The notes: a model not told the origin generated them from the sequence alone. Shown: positions 1 to 8,657, counted from the first letter of the stretch. The stretch is DNA of 11,637 nucleotides from Verrucomicrobiota bacterium (GCA_008933045.1 WBXJ01000075.1:1-11637); one strand, 5' to 3'. Numbers and translations: made by a program.

Positions 1-3000
1 GCTGTAGTTGATCGTGCCGGTTGGGAGGCCGGTGCGATAAATCTCGGTACCATTCAAGTAAACAACCGCTCCATCATCAATGATATGGGATAAGTTGAAG
101 GTGGGAAACTGGAGCGTGCCGGCATAGTTAAAGTGCGTGCGAAAATAGTAGGTGGCTTGTTGGGATGGATTGAAATTGAGGGTCGTGCTGACGGGTAATG
201 GAAAGCCGGTTGGGTTTTTGCCGTGATAAAACAATGCTTTTCCGGTGGCCCAGAGGGAATCGTTGAAGGATGGATTGCTCCAGTAGGTGCCGAGATCGAG
301 GCCGGTTTGATTATAGTGCCAAGAGTTGGTCAACAGCACGAGGCTGGTGACGAGGCTGGTCACATTAGTGACTGTGCCATTGGGAGAATTGGAGACTCCC
401 GGGTTGGGTGCGCCTGGGGTGGGTTGGTTAAAAAACGCAAAAATCTCGGATCCATCGGGCTTGCGGCCTTCCGAAATATCGGTGTGCTGCGGTCCGTAAC
501 TGATGATGTCGATGGGTTCAAGAGTAGGGCTGGATAGCGCGATGAGACCGACGTCGGGAGAGAGCTTGAAGGGGAGGTGGTTCGCGCCCTGATTTAGGGA
601 GCCATCCGCGATGAACGATACTTGGCCGCGCATATAGCTGAGGGGGGCGATTGCATGGAGATTGAGCGCACCTGCTGCGTCGGAAAGGTAAAGCCCGCCC
701 AACGCCACAGGAAGTATTGAGGGGTTGAAGAGTTCGATGAAATTGTTGTTGGCGTTGAATTGAGCGGTCGTCAACCACTCGTTGATGCGTAGGTTTGTGG
801 GATCTCCAAGGCTCGAAACGATATTTGCGGCCCCGAATGTCGGTTGGCCCAAGGTCCAACTGCCGTCGGCAGTGCGGCTGAGTGACAGATCCGCCACTTG
901 CAGACCAAAGGTGATGGTATCGAGGACGGCAGCCCCGACGGCGCGATCGATCAAGTTCAACGTATCACCATTTTGATTGAGGCCGAAACCTAGGTGTTGG
1001 CCGGGTTTCGTCATGTCTGAATCCGCGAGCAGCACGAGGTAGCCACCGGCGGGGAGGAGGGTGTTCGGGGGAAAACGAAAGACTGGGGTGTTTGTGCCCC
1101 GACCGGAGAGACCCAAGCCCGAGAGGTCCACGGGTAAGGTGCCATAGTTGTAAAGCTCGACGAGATCCGGCGTGGTTGCGGCGTTGGTGTAGGTGGTAGA
1201 ATTGCGGGCCAAAAGTTCATTGAGGCGCACTGTTGGAAGTTGAATGAGGTTGGGATCTACGGTCCAAGTCAGCGAAGTGGTGATCAGAGCGTTGGTTCCG
1301 AACTCGGGATTATTTTGGAAGTGGCCGGAGTCGAGTTTGCCGATGACTTGAACCGAATGCTCTCCCGCCACGAGCGACTGGAGGACAATGGGTTGGGTTG
1401 TGGGGGTCTCCGCGCTCCATGGGCCTTGGTCTAAACTCCAACGGTAATGGGTGTAGCCGGAGCCTTGAGGGAAGCCGGCGACTGGGATGCCGTAGCCTGT
1501 GCGGGCACTGCTGACGTTGAGGCGGGCGGAGGTGTCGCTGGTACGGCCCTGAGGCTCACCGGTGATGGCGAGGCCAAAGGGGATAATCCCCCCTTGATCC
1601 AGTCCGCTGGGGCCGGTGCCGAGTGCAGGGGAGCCGGGTCGGAGCGAGAACCATTCTCGAAGGATCTGCGCCTCGGCCCATGTTTTGAACTGAGTTTCAG
1701 CAAGAGTGGGGATGTGTTTCAGCATGGGGTCGATCACGCGATTGCCCGATCCGGGGACGCTCCAAGGCTTTGGAAGGATGTTGTTGGTCCATGTGATTTG
1801 GACTTGGGTGGCATCGTAATTTCGGGCGAGGAGTTCGGCGTCGAGAATGATATTGGCCTCCAAATAACATCCTTGGCCGAAGTCGGTGGGGGTTCCTCCA
1901 TTGGGAAAATCGCGCACGTTGACGACACCGGAAGCGTCGTCGAGACCGCCCTCCTTCGTGGTGTGGACGATGGTATTATTGAGGAGGATATAAAAATTTC
2001 CCTCCTTAGTGGTCGCAGCTTGGTCGCAATCAAAAAACAGATTTCCGATGGCGGTGATCTGGGATGTGTTGGAGCCGTAATTGCCACCGGAGATGGCACT
2101 GGAACTGTCGGGGGAGCCGTTACGATGGCAGTGGAGGAAGATGTTGCCCTCGATCCACGCGTCGGTGCCGTCCAGATCAAGCTGGTCATCGGTGGCTCCC
2201 GAAAAAACATTGTTCAAAAATTGGATGATGGCCTGATTGGGACGGTTGCCTCCGGTGAAGTCCACGATGTCGTTATACCCGATGGATCGTCCGAAAAAGG
2301 AGTCGCGCACGATCCCGCGACCGCCGGACTTAATGCCGCCGGTTCCGTGCACTAATTCGAAAGCGGCAGTACTAGATGGAAATGTGCAATGGCTGAGGAC
2401 GAACGAGCTGTCATCGAGGGAAACATATTGGTGGGTTGTGGTGAGAAAAACGGCGTGATCCAGAGCCAAGGTTCCACCAGCTACCTCGATGGCGGTGGTG
2501 CCGTTGTCTTTGATCGTGAGATGGGAGAATCGAGTCTCTGGCGAGTTGACCGTGCCATTGATCGTGATGCCTCCCCAAGAACTAATTGCGCCCGGTATCG
2601 CGCTGATCCAGATGGGATCCTGTGCGGTCCCATCGGCGAGAATAATCCCGCCATTTGCCACCACAAGGTTAACCCCCGAGCTAAGAAATATCGAGGTGCC
2701 AGGGGCGATCGTGAGGGTGGTGCCGTTTGCAACGGTGAGGGTGGAGGTAATCTGATAAGGGCCGGAGGCGGGTGACCATGTGGTGTTGGCGGTGAGGGTG
2801 CCCCCGACTGTTTTTGGGGTTGTGGTATCGCACCAGATGTCGATGGAGGTTTCCTCGAAGACTTGGTTCTGCTCGTTCAAACTTTCAATGGTGAACCGAT
2901 TGATTCCGGGGTGAAGTGGAAGGTTTGCGAGGGACCAAGTTCCTCTCCAAGCGATCCAATCGGTAGGGCGTCCATTGACGCGCACGAACCGAGTATCGAT

Positions 3001-5199
3001 CGCGTTTGCAGTGCCACTGAGGGACGTCGTCGGGCTTGTCGAACGGAGGTAACCCCCGGCACCGACAGAGAGTGAACTTGTGACGGTCAGGGTCTGTGGG
3101 AATTGGGAGAGAACATAAGCAACATGGGAAGCGTTAAAAGCCTTCATGTTGTCGATTTGTTGCTTGGGAACAAATGCGCTGAGCGTTTGATCGATCAACG
3201 GATTCATCTCCGCGCTGGAGAAAAGGGAGTCGGCCAAGGTTCGGAGGGATTTAAAGTAGAGGGGCGCGAATTGAGGGGTTTTCATGAACCGATCGATGAC
3301 GGGGAGATTGGTCATACGAAAGATTCCATCCCGTGGGCTGGTGGCCGAAAGACCTCGGCCCATCAGTGTGTCGAGATCGTAAGGAAGCAAAACGAATCGT
3401 GGATCCTGAACGCCCCGATAAAGGGCGTAGTCATCTCCAATTCCGTTCGCGAGGATGGTCTCGTTGTTATCCAGCAGTGTGTTCAGTGCCATGTAACGCA
3501 TCCACTGGGCGACGTTGATGACGCGCTCGACATCGACGATGTAAGTCTTAGCAGTGGTGCCGTGAGTCAGGTTGAGCACTCCGAGGAGTGAGATGAGGTC
3601 TGACCAATCATCAGCCGTCGCGTGGTTCTGCTTAAAATAAGCGTTGGTGTAGGAGCCAATCTTGGGATCGGTGCCATGCCAAATAAGGTCGGCGACACTA
3701 TCAAACTTCGGATCGCACGCGACGGAATCACGAATCCCCCGGTAAGAGTTGCCGGCAGGGTCGAGGGGGAAGGAGCGTTTGATGAACGAGTTATTGTATT
3801 GTTCATTCGCGGAATAGGAACCAAAGGAGTTCGCGTTGACCGTGGGGAGTGACATCAGATTCGTGCTGTTCACACGAACTTGGACAGGGCGTGCATTAGC
3901 CATCGGCACGCCCGCCACACGGAATATGGCACTGCCTAGAACTTGCGAGTAGGCGTATTGAGAATTGAGGTTGATGCCGAGTTGATCCTTCCAAGGCCGG
4001 TCTGAGGGGACATTGACGTGGTAGTTGTTGGGGTTGGCGACACGACTGCCGTGGCCCCGATTGCGAACGCTGGCGTTGTAACGCATCTGGGTGGTGGTGC
4101 CACCGCTTACGATGCTGTCCTGAGTGATCCACGTGGCATTCATGGAGGCGTCACTGTCGGAATCGGGGCAGATCCTGCCCAAGGCATAAAGCTCCGCCCG
4201 CTCCCGTTCGGTCATGATGAGTCGGTAAACGGGCTGGGTGCCGGAGTAGGTCGCAGCATCGACCTGATACAGAAGGTTGGCGGTACGAAGCGAGTTCTCC
4301 AGCGGGATCACAAGAGGATAGACACGCTCCTGACCCTGAGCATCCTGGGCGGTAATAAAGAATTCAACCACAACCCCTTGAGAATGAGGAGGAACGGCGG
4401 CTGCAAAGATGCCGTCCGCTGCGAGACCGTCGTTGTGCAATCCGTCATCAAACATCGTGGCCTGGGTGAAGGCCGGCTGACCATCAACTCGCCAATGTAA
4501 TTGAACACCGACGCCGGACAGGAGATCGTCCGTAACACGTGTGCTAATGGTGACTGTATCCGAAGGCTTCGGGAGAACGGGAGTATGGCGGACCGAACCA
4601 ATCAGCGGGGCGGCATTGGTCGAGTAAGCGGAATTGGGTTGACCGGGGGTGGGCTGATTGTTGCGACTCGAGGTCCAATTGAGCGGGTGATCATTGTTAA
4701 GGTGGGGATTAACGAGTTCGAGCGAGGCACCAGCCCCATCATGCGCGGCTGACCATTCCCAGCCTCGATGCTTATACATCTCCGCGCCCATCACCCGAGT
4801 GGCCCAATCGCCCTGCGAATAAAAATCTACCCGCTGAACGCTTTTACCCAGTGCATCGGAGAGTTCGATCGTCTGACTGAGGTGTCCCACCCAGTTCGCA
4901 GCGAGGGGCGAAACCTTGGGGTGGAGGGAACCGAACGTAGCGGCGTCGGCAGCGATGACCAAAAACCCAGAAGCCGGCAAGATCGTGGGGGTCGGAAATT
5001 GCAGGCTCACGTCCTGAGTCAATCGCCAGCCGCTAATATCTACAGGGGAGCCCCCAGAATTATGAAGCTCGACCCATTGCTCAAGGAGGTTTGTGGAGGT
5101 TGGATGATAGTAAATCTCGTTAATAACCACATCGGACAAGGCAGAGTGCGCCGCGAGGAATGAAGCCAACCCTACAAATAAACTAAGAATTCGTTTCAT
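1..5199 (-). CDS. Giant secreted CotH-kinase / lamin-tail-domain protein (partial, C-terminus outside window)
   Basis: The frame is open from an ATG at 5199 to base 1, at least 1733 residues with no stop. It opens with a signal peptide (MKRILSLFVGLASFLAAHSA, cleavage near residue 20). Domains in order: LTD 1 at about 22-192 (VVINEIYYHP; DISGW 54-58; ends TPGQPNS); an Ig-like segment at about 214-300; a CotH kinase-like domain at about 325-690, with VRNRGHGS 378-385, NEQYNNSFIKR 465-475, LLDNNE 575-580 and LPYDLDTLMG 605-614; a beta-sandwich at about 694-790; a right-handed beta-helix at about 795-1110; another sandwich at about 1160-1315; LTD 2 from about 1323; LTD 3 from about 1469, ending TPGAPNP; then a galactose-binding-like module at about 1620-1733 (IDDGAVVYLNGTEIYR). 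CotH of Bacillus is a protein kinase. The fit to LPYDLD suggests the metal-binding aspartates (608, 610) are kept, but activity is inferred. It is probably exported to the cell surface. No Shine-Dalgarno site is visible; the start is chosen by the signal peptide. Confidence 0.93.
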   Translation of the reverse strand, partial: MKRILSLFVGLASFLAAHSALSDVVINEIYYHPTSTNLLEQWVELHNSGGSPVDISGWRLTQDVSLQFPTPTILPASGFLVIAADAATFGSLHPKVSPLAANWVGHLSQTIELSDALGKSVQRVDFYSQGDWATRVMGAEMYKHRGWEWSAAHDGAGASLELVNPHLNNDHPLNWTSSRNNQPTPGQPNSAYSTNAAPLIGSVRHTPVLPKPSDTVTISTRVTDDLLSGVGVQLHWRVDGQPAFTQATMFDDGLHNDGLAADGIFAAAVPPHSQGVVVEFFITAQDAQGQERVYPLVIPLENSLRTANLLYQVDAATYSGTQPVYRLIMTERERAELYALGRICPDSDSDASMNATWITQDSIVSGGTTTQMRYNASVRNRGHGSRVANPNNYHVNVPSDRPWKDQLGINLNSQYAYSQVLGSAIFRVAGVPMANARPVQVRVNSTNLMSLPTVNANSFGSYSANEQYNNSFIKRSFPLDPAGNSYRGIRDSVACDPKFDSVADLIWHGTDPKIGSYTNAYFKQNHATADDWSDLISLLGVLNLTHGTTAKTYIVDVERVINVAQWMRYMALNTLLDNNETILANGIGDDYALYRGVQDPRFVLLPYDLDTLMGRGLSATSPRDGIFRMTNLPVIDRFMKTPQFAPLYFKSLRTLADSLFSSAEMNPLIDQTLSAFVPKQQIDNMKAFNASHVAYVLSQFPQTLTVTSSLSVGAGGYLRSTSPTTSLSGTANAIDTRFVRVNGRPTDWIAWRGTWSLANLPLHPGINRFTIESLNEQNQVFEETSIDIWCDTTTPKTVGGTLTANTTWSPASGPYQITSTLTVANGTTLTIAPGTSIFLSSGVNLVVANGGIILADGTAQDPIWISAIPGAISSWGGITINGTVNSPETRFSHLTIKDNGTTAIEVAGGTLALDHAVFLTTTHQYVSLDDSSFVLSHCTFPSSTAAFELVHGTGGIKSGGRGIVRDSFFGRSIGYNDIVDFTGGNRPNQAIIQFLNNVFSGATDDQLDLDGTDAWIEGNIFLHCHRNGSPDSSSAISGGNYGSNTSQITAIGNLFFDCDQAATTKEGNFYILLNNTIVHTTKEGGLDDASGVVNVRDFPNGGTPTDFGQGCYLEANIILDAELLARNYDATQVQITWTNNILPKPWSVPGSGNRVIDPMLKHIPTLAETQFKTWAEAQILREWFSLRPGSPALGTGPSGLDQGGIIPFGLAITGEPQGRTSDTSARLNVSSARTGYGIPVAGFPQGSGYTHYRWSLDQGPWSAETPTTQPIVLQSLVAGEHSVQVIGKLDSGHFQNNPEFGTNALITTSLTWTVDPNLIQLPTVRLNELLARNSTTYTNAATTPDLVELYNYGTLPVDLSGLGLSGRGTNTPVFRFPPNTLLPAGGYLVLLADSDMTKPGQHLGFGLNQNGDTLNLIDRAVGAAVLDTITFGLQVADLSLSRTADGSWTLGQPTFGAANIVSSLGDPTNLRINEWLTTAQFNANNNFIELFNPSILPVALGGLYLSDAAGALNLHAIAPLSYMRGQVSFIADGSLNQGANHLPFKLSPDVGLIALSSPTLEPIDIISYGPQHTDISEGRKPDGSEIFAFFNQPTPGAPNPGVSNSPNGTVTNVTSLVTSLVLLTNSWHYNQTGLDLGTYWSNPSFNDSLWATGKALFYHGKNPTGFPLPVSTTLNFNPSQQATYYFRTHFNYAGTLQFPTFNLSHIIDDGAVVYLNGTEIYRTGLPTGTINYS
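337..360. repeat. 12-bp tandem duplication inside the giant secreted gene
   Basis: Two adjacent 12-base units (337-348 and 349-360) differ only at their first base. On the coding strand they give TSLV twice in a row, in the linker between LTD 3 and the terminal galactose-binding-like module. The unit is a multiple of three, so the frame is kept. This is a small in-frame linker duplication rather than a mobile repeat. Confidence 0.6.
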
Positions 5200-5407
5200 A
5201 AAAAGAGACTACAAAGATTCACAGCAAAAAAGCACGCTGAATGGAGCATCATCACCCCAAAAACCAAAGTCACGAAAGCAGTTTCAGTGCCGAACAAAAT
5301 CCAACGTCATCGGATTTCACGCTTCCAAAGATCTCGAATCTGGGTATACAATACGCTCCAAACTACGGTGCGCGTGCGTTTTAATTTTTGACTTTGATGT
5401 TGATCCA
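5200..5407. promoter_or_regulatory. Divergent intergenic region, probable promoters for both flanking units
   Basis: These 208 bases separate the start codons of the giant secreted gene (minus) and the GT2 gene (plus), so promoters for both directions should lie here. It is richer in A+T than the coding flanks. A TATACAAT stretch at 5345-5352 could be a -10 element for the plus unit, but no convincing -35 box sits 16-18 bases upstream. Neither start codon has a recognisable Shine-Dalgarno sequence. A 6-base inverted repeat (AAATCC/GGATTT near 5298-5318) is too short to call an operator. No exact promoter is asserted. Confidence 0.35.
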
Positions 5408-6229
5408 ATGACCAGCGAGAAACTCCCGATCAGTGCGTTCATTATCTGCCAAGACGAGGAAAATTATTTGGCTAATTGCATCCGCAGTCTGGATCGGTGC
5501 GAGGAGATCGTGATTGTCGATTCGGGTTCGACGGATAACACGGCGGGGCTGGTGAAGGAATTCCAGAAGGCGGGCTGGCCGATTCGTTTCATACATCAAA
5601 AATGGTTGGGCTATGCGGCGCAAAAACAGTTTGCGCTGGATCAGTGCAAGCAGCCGTGGTCTCTTAATATCGACTCGGACGAGCGGCTGGATGAAGATTT
5701 TCGGGCGCTAATGCCGCGATTAGTGGAGGCGGCGGATGAGGTGAATGGCTGGCGGATTCGGCGGCGGGCGTATCTGATTGGTTATGGTTATACGCCGAAG
5801 CATGTTTATGAGCGGTCGAATCTGCGGTTGGTTCGGAAAGGGCGAGCGGCGTATGATCTGACGCAGCGCGTGCATGAGGGACTTCACGCGTCGTCTGGTG
5901 TTGTCAAGGAGGCTGGGCGCGGGAGTCTACTGCATTATCGACCGCTGATTATTGATGAACAGATTCTGAAAGAAAACAAATACTCGACGCTGAAGGCGGA
6001 TCAACTTTTTGCGGCGGGCAAGGGCCCGCGGTATGTGCGGATGATTTTTAATCCGCTGATTTATTTTTTGCGGCTTTATTTCAAACACCGGCTGTTTTTT
6101 TGCGGGTTCCCGGGTTTTATCCAAGCGATGACGGGTAGTGTGTATTCATTTCTTACTGAAGCTAAGATTTACCAACGTCATGCCCAAGTTCGCCATCCGT
6201 CTGTGGATGATTTAGATGGAGAAAAGTGA
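5408..6229 (+). CDS. GT2 glycosyltransferase, WaaE/KdtX-like (LPS core type)
   Basis: 273 residues, the usual length for this family. The GT-A fold shows ISAFIICQDEENYLANCIRSL at the N-terminus (8-28), the nucleotide-binding VDSGSTDNT (37-45), and the metal-binding DSD (89-91) in NIDSDERLDEDF. RVHEGL follows at 154-159. The C-terminal hydrophobic region (about 212-255, GFPGFIQAMTGSVYSFLTEAKIY) is typical of membrane-associated WaaE/KdtX-like enzymes. Characterised relatives in enterobacteria add a glucose to the inner-core heptose of lipopolysaccharide at the cytoplasmic face of the inner membrane. The donor and acceptor here cannot be read from sequence. It is first in a plus-strand unit and its stop overlaps the next start by one base. 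ATG 5408 is the only start that gives the full N-terminal strand, although no Shine-Dalgarno site precedes it. Confidence 0.93.
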   Translation: MTSEKLPISAFIICQDEENYLANCIRSLDRCEEIVIVDSGSTDNTAGLVKEFQKAGWPIRFIHQKWLGYAAQKQFALDQCKQPWSLNIDSDERLDEDFRALMPRLVEAADEVNGWRIRRRAYLIGYGYTPKHVYERSNLRLVRKGRAAYDLTQRVHEGLHASSGVVKEAGRGSLLHYRPLIIDEQILKENKYSTLKADQLFAAGKGPRYVRMIFNPLIYFLRLYFKHRLFFCGFPGFIQAMTGSVYSFLTEAKIYQRHAQVRHPSVDDLDGEK

Positions 6230-7260
6230 TGAAGTTATTTCACCTCCATTTCGGCAAAGACGGCGGCGCGGAACGGTTCTTCGTTAATCTGCTCAACAGC
6301 TTGCAGGAACACGATGTCGAGCAAACCATTTTTATCCGTCCCGATCGCCGTTGGCGTTCTGAAATCAAAGGCGGCGTTGAAATTCACGAAGGCATCTTTC
6401 GCCGCCTCTCCATCTCCCGATTCTTCCTTGCTGCAAAACTTAATCGCCTCCTCCGCGAACAAAAACCCGACGGCATTATGGCTTGGATGCCGCGCGGCAG
6501 CCGTTTCACCCCCGCGTGGCCGAAGTGTCTCAAAATTGCCCGCCTCGGTGATTATCCCCCCCATCTGAACTACTTCACCAATATTGATATTCTTGTTTGC
6601 AACACGCCAGACCTTGCGAGGCACGTGCGTGAGCTTGGCTGGACGCGACGTGTCGAGGTTATCTCTAACTTTGCCGCCGTCAGAGCGGGCCTACCGATCA
6701 GTCGCGACGAGATGTCCACACCCCCGGATGCCTTTGTTATCCTAGGCGTTGGTCGCTTCGTGCGGCGGAAGGGCTTCCATACCCTGATCGAGGCGCTAGC
6801 CACATTGACGAACGCCTACCTCTGGATGGTGGGTGATGGAGAGGAGCGGATGAACCTCATCCAGCTTGCCAAAACCTCCGGAGTGTCGGACCGGATTCGC
6901 TTTGTCGGGTGGAAATCAGACCCATCGCCTTACCTAGCCGCGTGCGATGTCCTCTGCATACCCTCCCTTCACGAGCCTCTGGGTAACGTGATCCTTGAAG
7001 CTTGGGCCGCCGGCAAACCGGTGGTCTCTTCGCGCTCCGAAGGTCCCACTTGGATGATGCGCGACGGCGCGGATGGTCTTCTCTTTGATATCGAGGATGC
7101 CACCGGCCTTGGCAGGGCTATTGCGAGGCTGCAAGAGAGCCCCTTGCTGCGCGAAGTCATTGCTCAGGGTGGTCGCAAAACGCTGGCTTCAAAATTCTCT
7201 AAGCAAAGCATTACGGACGCCTACATCAAACTTTTCGGAGATACCGTGAAACCCAACTAA
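6229..7260 (+). CDS. GT4 family glycosyltransferase (GT-B fold)
   Basis: 343 residues from ATG 6229. The N-terminal Rossmann domain begins MKLFHLHFGKDGGAERF, where the glycine-rich GGAE loop of GT4 enzymes sits at about 12-15. The C-terminal donor domain has GVGRFVRRKGF (R176 and K181 positioned as phosphate contacts), GDGEE, and the retaining GT4 E-x7-E signature in EPLGNVILE (E249, E257), followed by AWAAGKPVVSS. It should transfer a sugar from a nucleotide donor to a lipid-linked glycan in the cytoplasm; the sugar is unknown. ATG 6229 overlaps the upstream TGA by one base and has GGAG at 6218-6221, seven bases before it. The in-frame GTG at 6226 is therefore less likely. The arrangement suggests translational coupling to the GT2 gene. 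Confidence 0.93.
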   Translation: MKLFHLHFGKDGGAERFFVNLLNSLQEHDVEQTIFIRPDRRWRSEIKGGVEIHEGIFRRLSISRFFLAAKLNRLLREQKPDGIMAWMPRGSRFTPAWPKCLKIARLGDYPPHLNYFTNIDILVCNTPDLARHVRELGWTRRVEVISNFAAVRAGLPISRDEMSTPPDAFVILGVGRFVRRKGFHTLIEALATLTNAYLWMVGDGEERMNLIQLAKTSGVSDRIRFVGWKSDPSPYLAACDVLCIPSLHEPLGNVILEAWAAGKPVVSSRSEGPTWMMRDGADGLLFDIEDATGLGRAIARLQESPLLREVIAQGGRKTLASKFSKQSITDAYIKLFGDTVKPN

Positions 7261-7261
7261 C

Positions 7262-7964
7262 ATGGCGTCGCCTTTTCGAAATCTTAAAAAAGGCATTCGC
7301 CGCTTGTTGAAAGCGGAGACGGTAACGATAGATGGAGTAACCGCGACGACTGATCCGAAGTGGGTGAGCAAAGCGGTGCGCAATGGGTTGTTCAAGGAGA
7401 CTTACGAGGAGCCGGAGCGAATTTTGACTCGCGGCGCGCTGACGAAGGGAGATCGCGTGCTGGAAGTCGGCGGCGGGGTTGGATTCGTGAGTCTGATTTG
7501 CGCGAAGATTTGCGGCGCCGAAAATGTGCTGACCTACGAAGCGAACCCCTCGATGCAGGCAGTAATCAAAAAGAATTTCGAGTTGAACGGCCTCACCCCA
7601 CAACTCCGCTCCAAAGCCATCACCAGCGACGGCGGCGAAGCCACCTTCTTCATCAGCGACAACATCATCTCGTCCAGCCTCTACGAACGCGAAGGCGGCA
7701 AGGCGCAAAAAAATTCCGGCGGACGCGATGGATGCGGTGATTGCGGAATGGAAGCCAACCGCGCTGGTGATGGATGCAGAAGGAGCGGAGGTGGATATTC
7801 TGGGCGGCTCGAACCTAGACGGTTTGACGAAGTTAATTTTGGAATTGCATCCGCATATCGTCGGCGAACCAGCGATCCAGAAACTAAAAGACCACCTCGC
7901 CCGCCTCGGCTTCCGCGAAGACAAGGCCATCCACAATAGCTCGTGCTTTTTACGGACGCTGTGA
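7262..7964 (+). pseudogene. FkbM-family methyltransferase, frameshifted
   Basis: The ATG at 7262 lies one base after the GT4 stop. The first frame gives an N-terminal segment and a SAM-binding Rossmann core: GDRVLEVGGGVGFVSL at about 63-78, the acidic end of strand 2 in LTYEANPS, then VIKKNFELNGL. After about residue 150 the homology-like text leaves this frame and continues in the +1 frame as IPADAMDAVIAEWKP, then LVMDAEGAEVDILGG (the FkbM D-x-EGAE motif), ending at TGA 7962. Left unrepaired, the first frame runs on with low-complexity residues to 7939. Dropping one A from the seven-A run at 7707-7713 restores a 233-residue protein of normal FkbM size. FkbM enzymes are SAM-dependent O-methyltransferases, often acting on sugars; the substrate here is unknown. 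It may be a true mutation, a sequencing error, or a gene rescued by slippage. Confidence 0.88.
7707..7713 (+). other. Seven-A run at the frameshift point of the FkbM gene
   Basis: Seven consecutive A residues sit exactly where the methyltransferase reading moves from its first frame to the +1 frame. With six A the codons would read Gln-Lys-Ile-Pro-Ala-Asp-Ala-Met and join the two halves smoothly. A classical -1 slip on the A run would enter the third frame and would not rescue the protein. Confidence 0.75.
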
Positions 7965-8657
7965 TTAGAGCTTTTGAATTACGATGAAGGAGACGTATTT
8001 CACGTTCGAGCGGTGGCTCGGGGCGTCGAGGATTTCGCGGACGGCGAATTTCCCCTTGGACCAGGTGGCAATGAGGTAGGGCATGAGAACGAGGTCGGCG
8101 CCGAAGGGGTCGAGTTCGTTGGCGCCACTGGCTTCGTGGCCGGAGGTGTGTTCGAGGATGCAAAGGCCACCCGGACGGATGCAGATCATCCAGGCGTTAA
8201 GGCATTTTTCGGGATCGAAACTGTGGTCGAAGGAGTTGCTGTAAATGAAATCGACGGCGTTGAGCCATTCCGGTTTCACTTCGTGGAAATCCCATTGGAT
8301 GGTGTTGGGAAAGGTGGTGGCGGTGCTGGAGATTTCCGTGCCGATGACTTCCACGCCCAAGCATTTGCGGAACCATTCCTGTTCCTTGCCGCGCCGGGTG
8401 CCGTGGCAAATCCCGAACTTCATCGCGCCGAGATTGCGTTTCAGGTAGTTGGCCAGGAACTCGATATTTCCCTCGCGGACCCAAACGCTTTCGATTTTGA
8501 GGATGTTGGCTTCCTCCTGGATTTTTCGATAGTGCTCGTAATCAAAAGAGCCATCCGCTTTTTTATAGGAATAAAGGGAAAAGGGGGCGCCCGGTTTGTC
8601 GTCCCTGAGTTTGGGGACGTAACCGAGCTTTGCGAACATTTTTTCGACCACACTCAT
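7965..8657 (-). CDS. Class I SAM-dependent methyltransferase-like protein
   Basis: 230 residues from ATG 8657 to TAA at 7965-7967. After a charged N-terminal region (about 1-75) comes a Rossmann-like core: KFGICHGTRRGKEQEWF (80-96) takes the place of the glycine-rich SAM loop, VEVIGTEIS (102-110) supplies the acidic residue at the end of strand 2, and VDFIYSNSFDHSFDPEKCLNAW (135-156) with CIRPGGLCILEH resembles motifs II and III of class I methyltransferases. The substrate is unknown; by context it may modify a glycan or its precursor. Its stop codon touches the FkbM stop with no base between them, so the two genes converge. No clear Shine-Dalgarno site precedes the ATG. A 232-residue open frame lies opposite it (7974-8672) but has no recognisable motif and is a shadow. 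Confidence 0.82.
   Translation of the reverse strand: MSVVEKMFAKLGYVPKLRDDKPGAPFSLYSYKKADGSFDYEHYRKIQEEANILKIESVWVREGNIEFLANYLKRNLGAMKFGICHGTRRGKEQEWFRKCLGVEVIGTEISSTATTFPNTIQWDFHEVKPEWLNAVDFIYSNSFDHSFDPEKCLNAWMICIRPGGLCILEHTSGHEASGANELDPFGADLVLMPYLIATWSKGKFAVREILDAPSHRSNVKYVSFIVIQKL

Noticed and set aside
1447..2355. 302-residue open frame on the plus strand
   Set aside because: It lies antisense to the giant secreted gene, has no recognisable motif and a low-complexity Gly/Val/Asp make-up typical of the complement of a C-rich coding strand.
5298..5318. Short inverted repeat AAATCC/GGATTT in the divergent intergenic region
   Set aside because: Six-base arms with a nine-base gap are expected by chance in about 200 bases.
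6226..6228. GTG as start of the GT4 gene
   Set aside because: ATG 6229 directly follows, overlaps the upstream stop by one base and has GGAG at better spacing.
7700..7720. Programmed -1 ribosomal frameshift at the A run
   Set aside because: A -1 slip enters the frame that does not carry the second FkbM half; a +1 (or -2) change is needed.
7226..7936. 236-residue open frame on the minus strand over the FkbM gene
   Set aside because: It overlaps both the GT4 end and the FkbM gene antisense, and its residues match no family I recognise, whereas the plus strand carries clear motifs.
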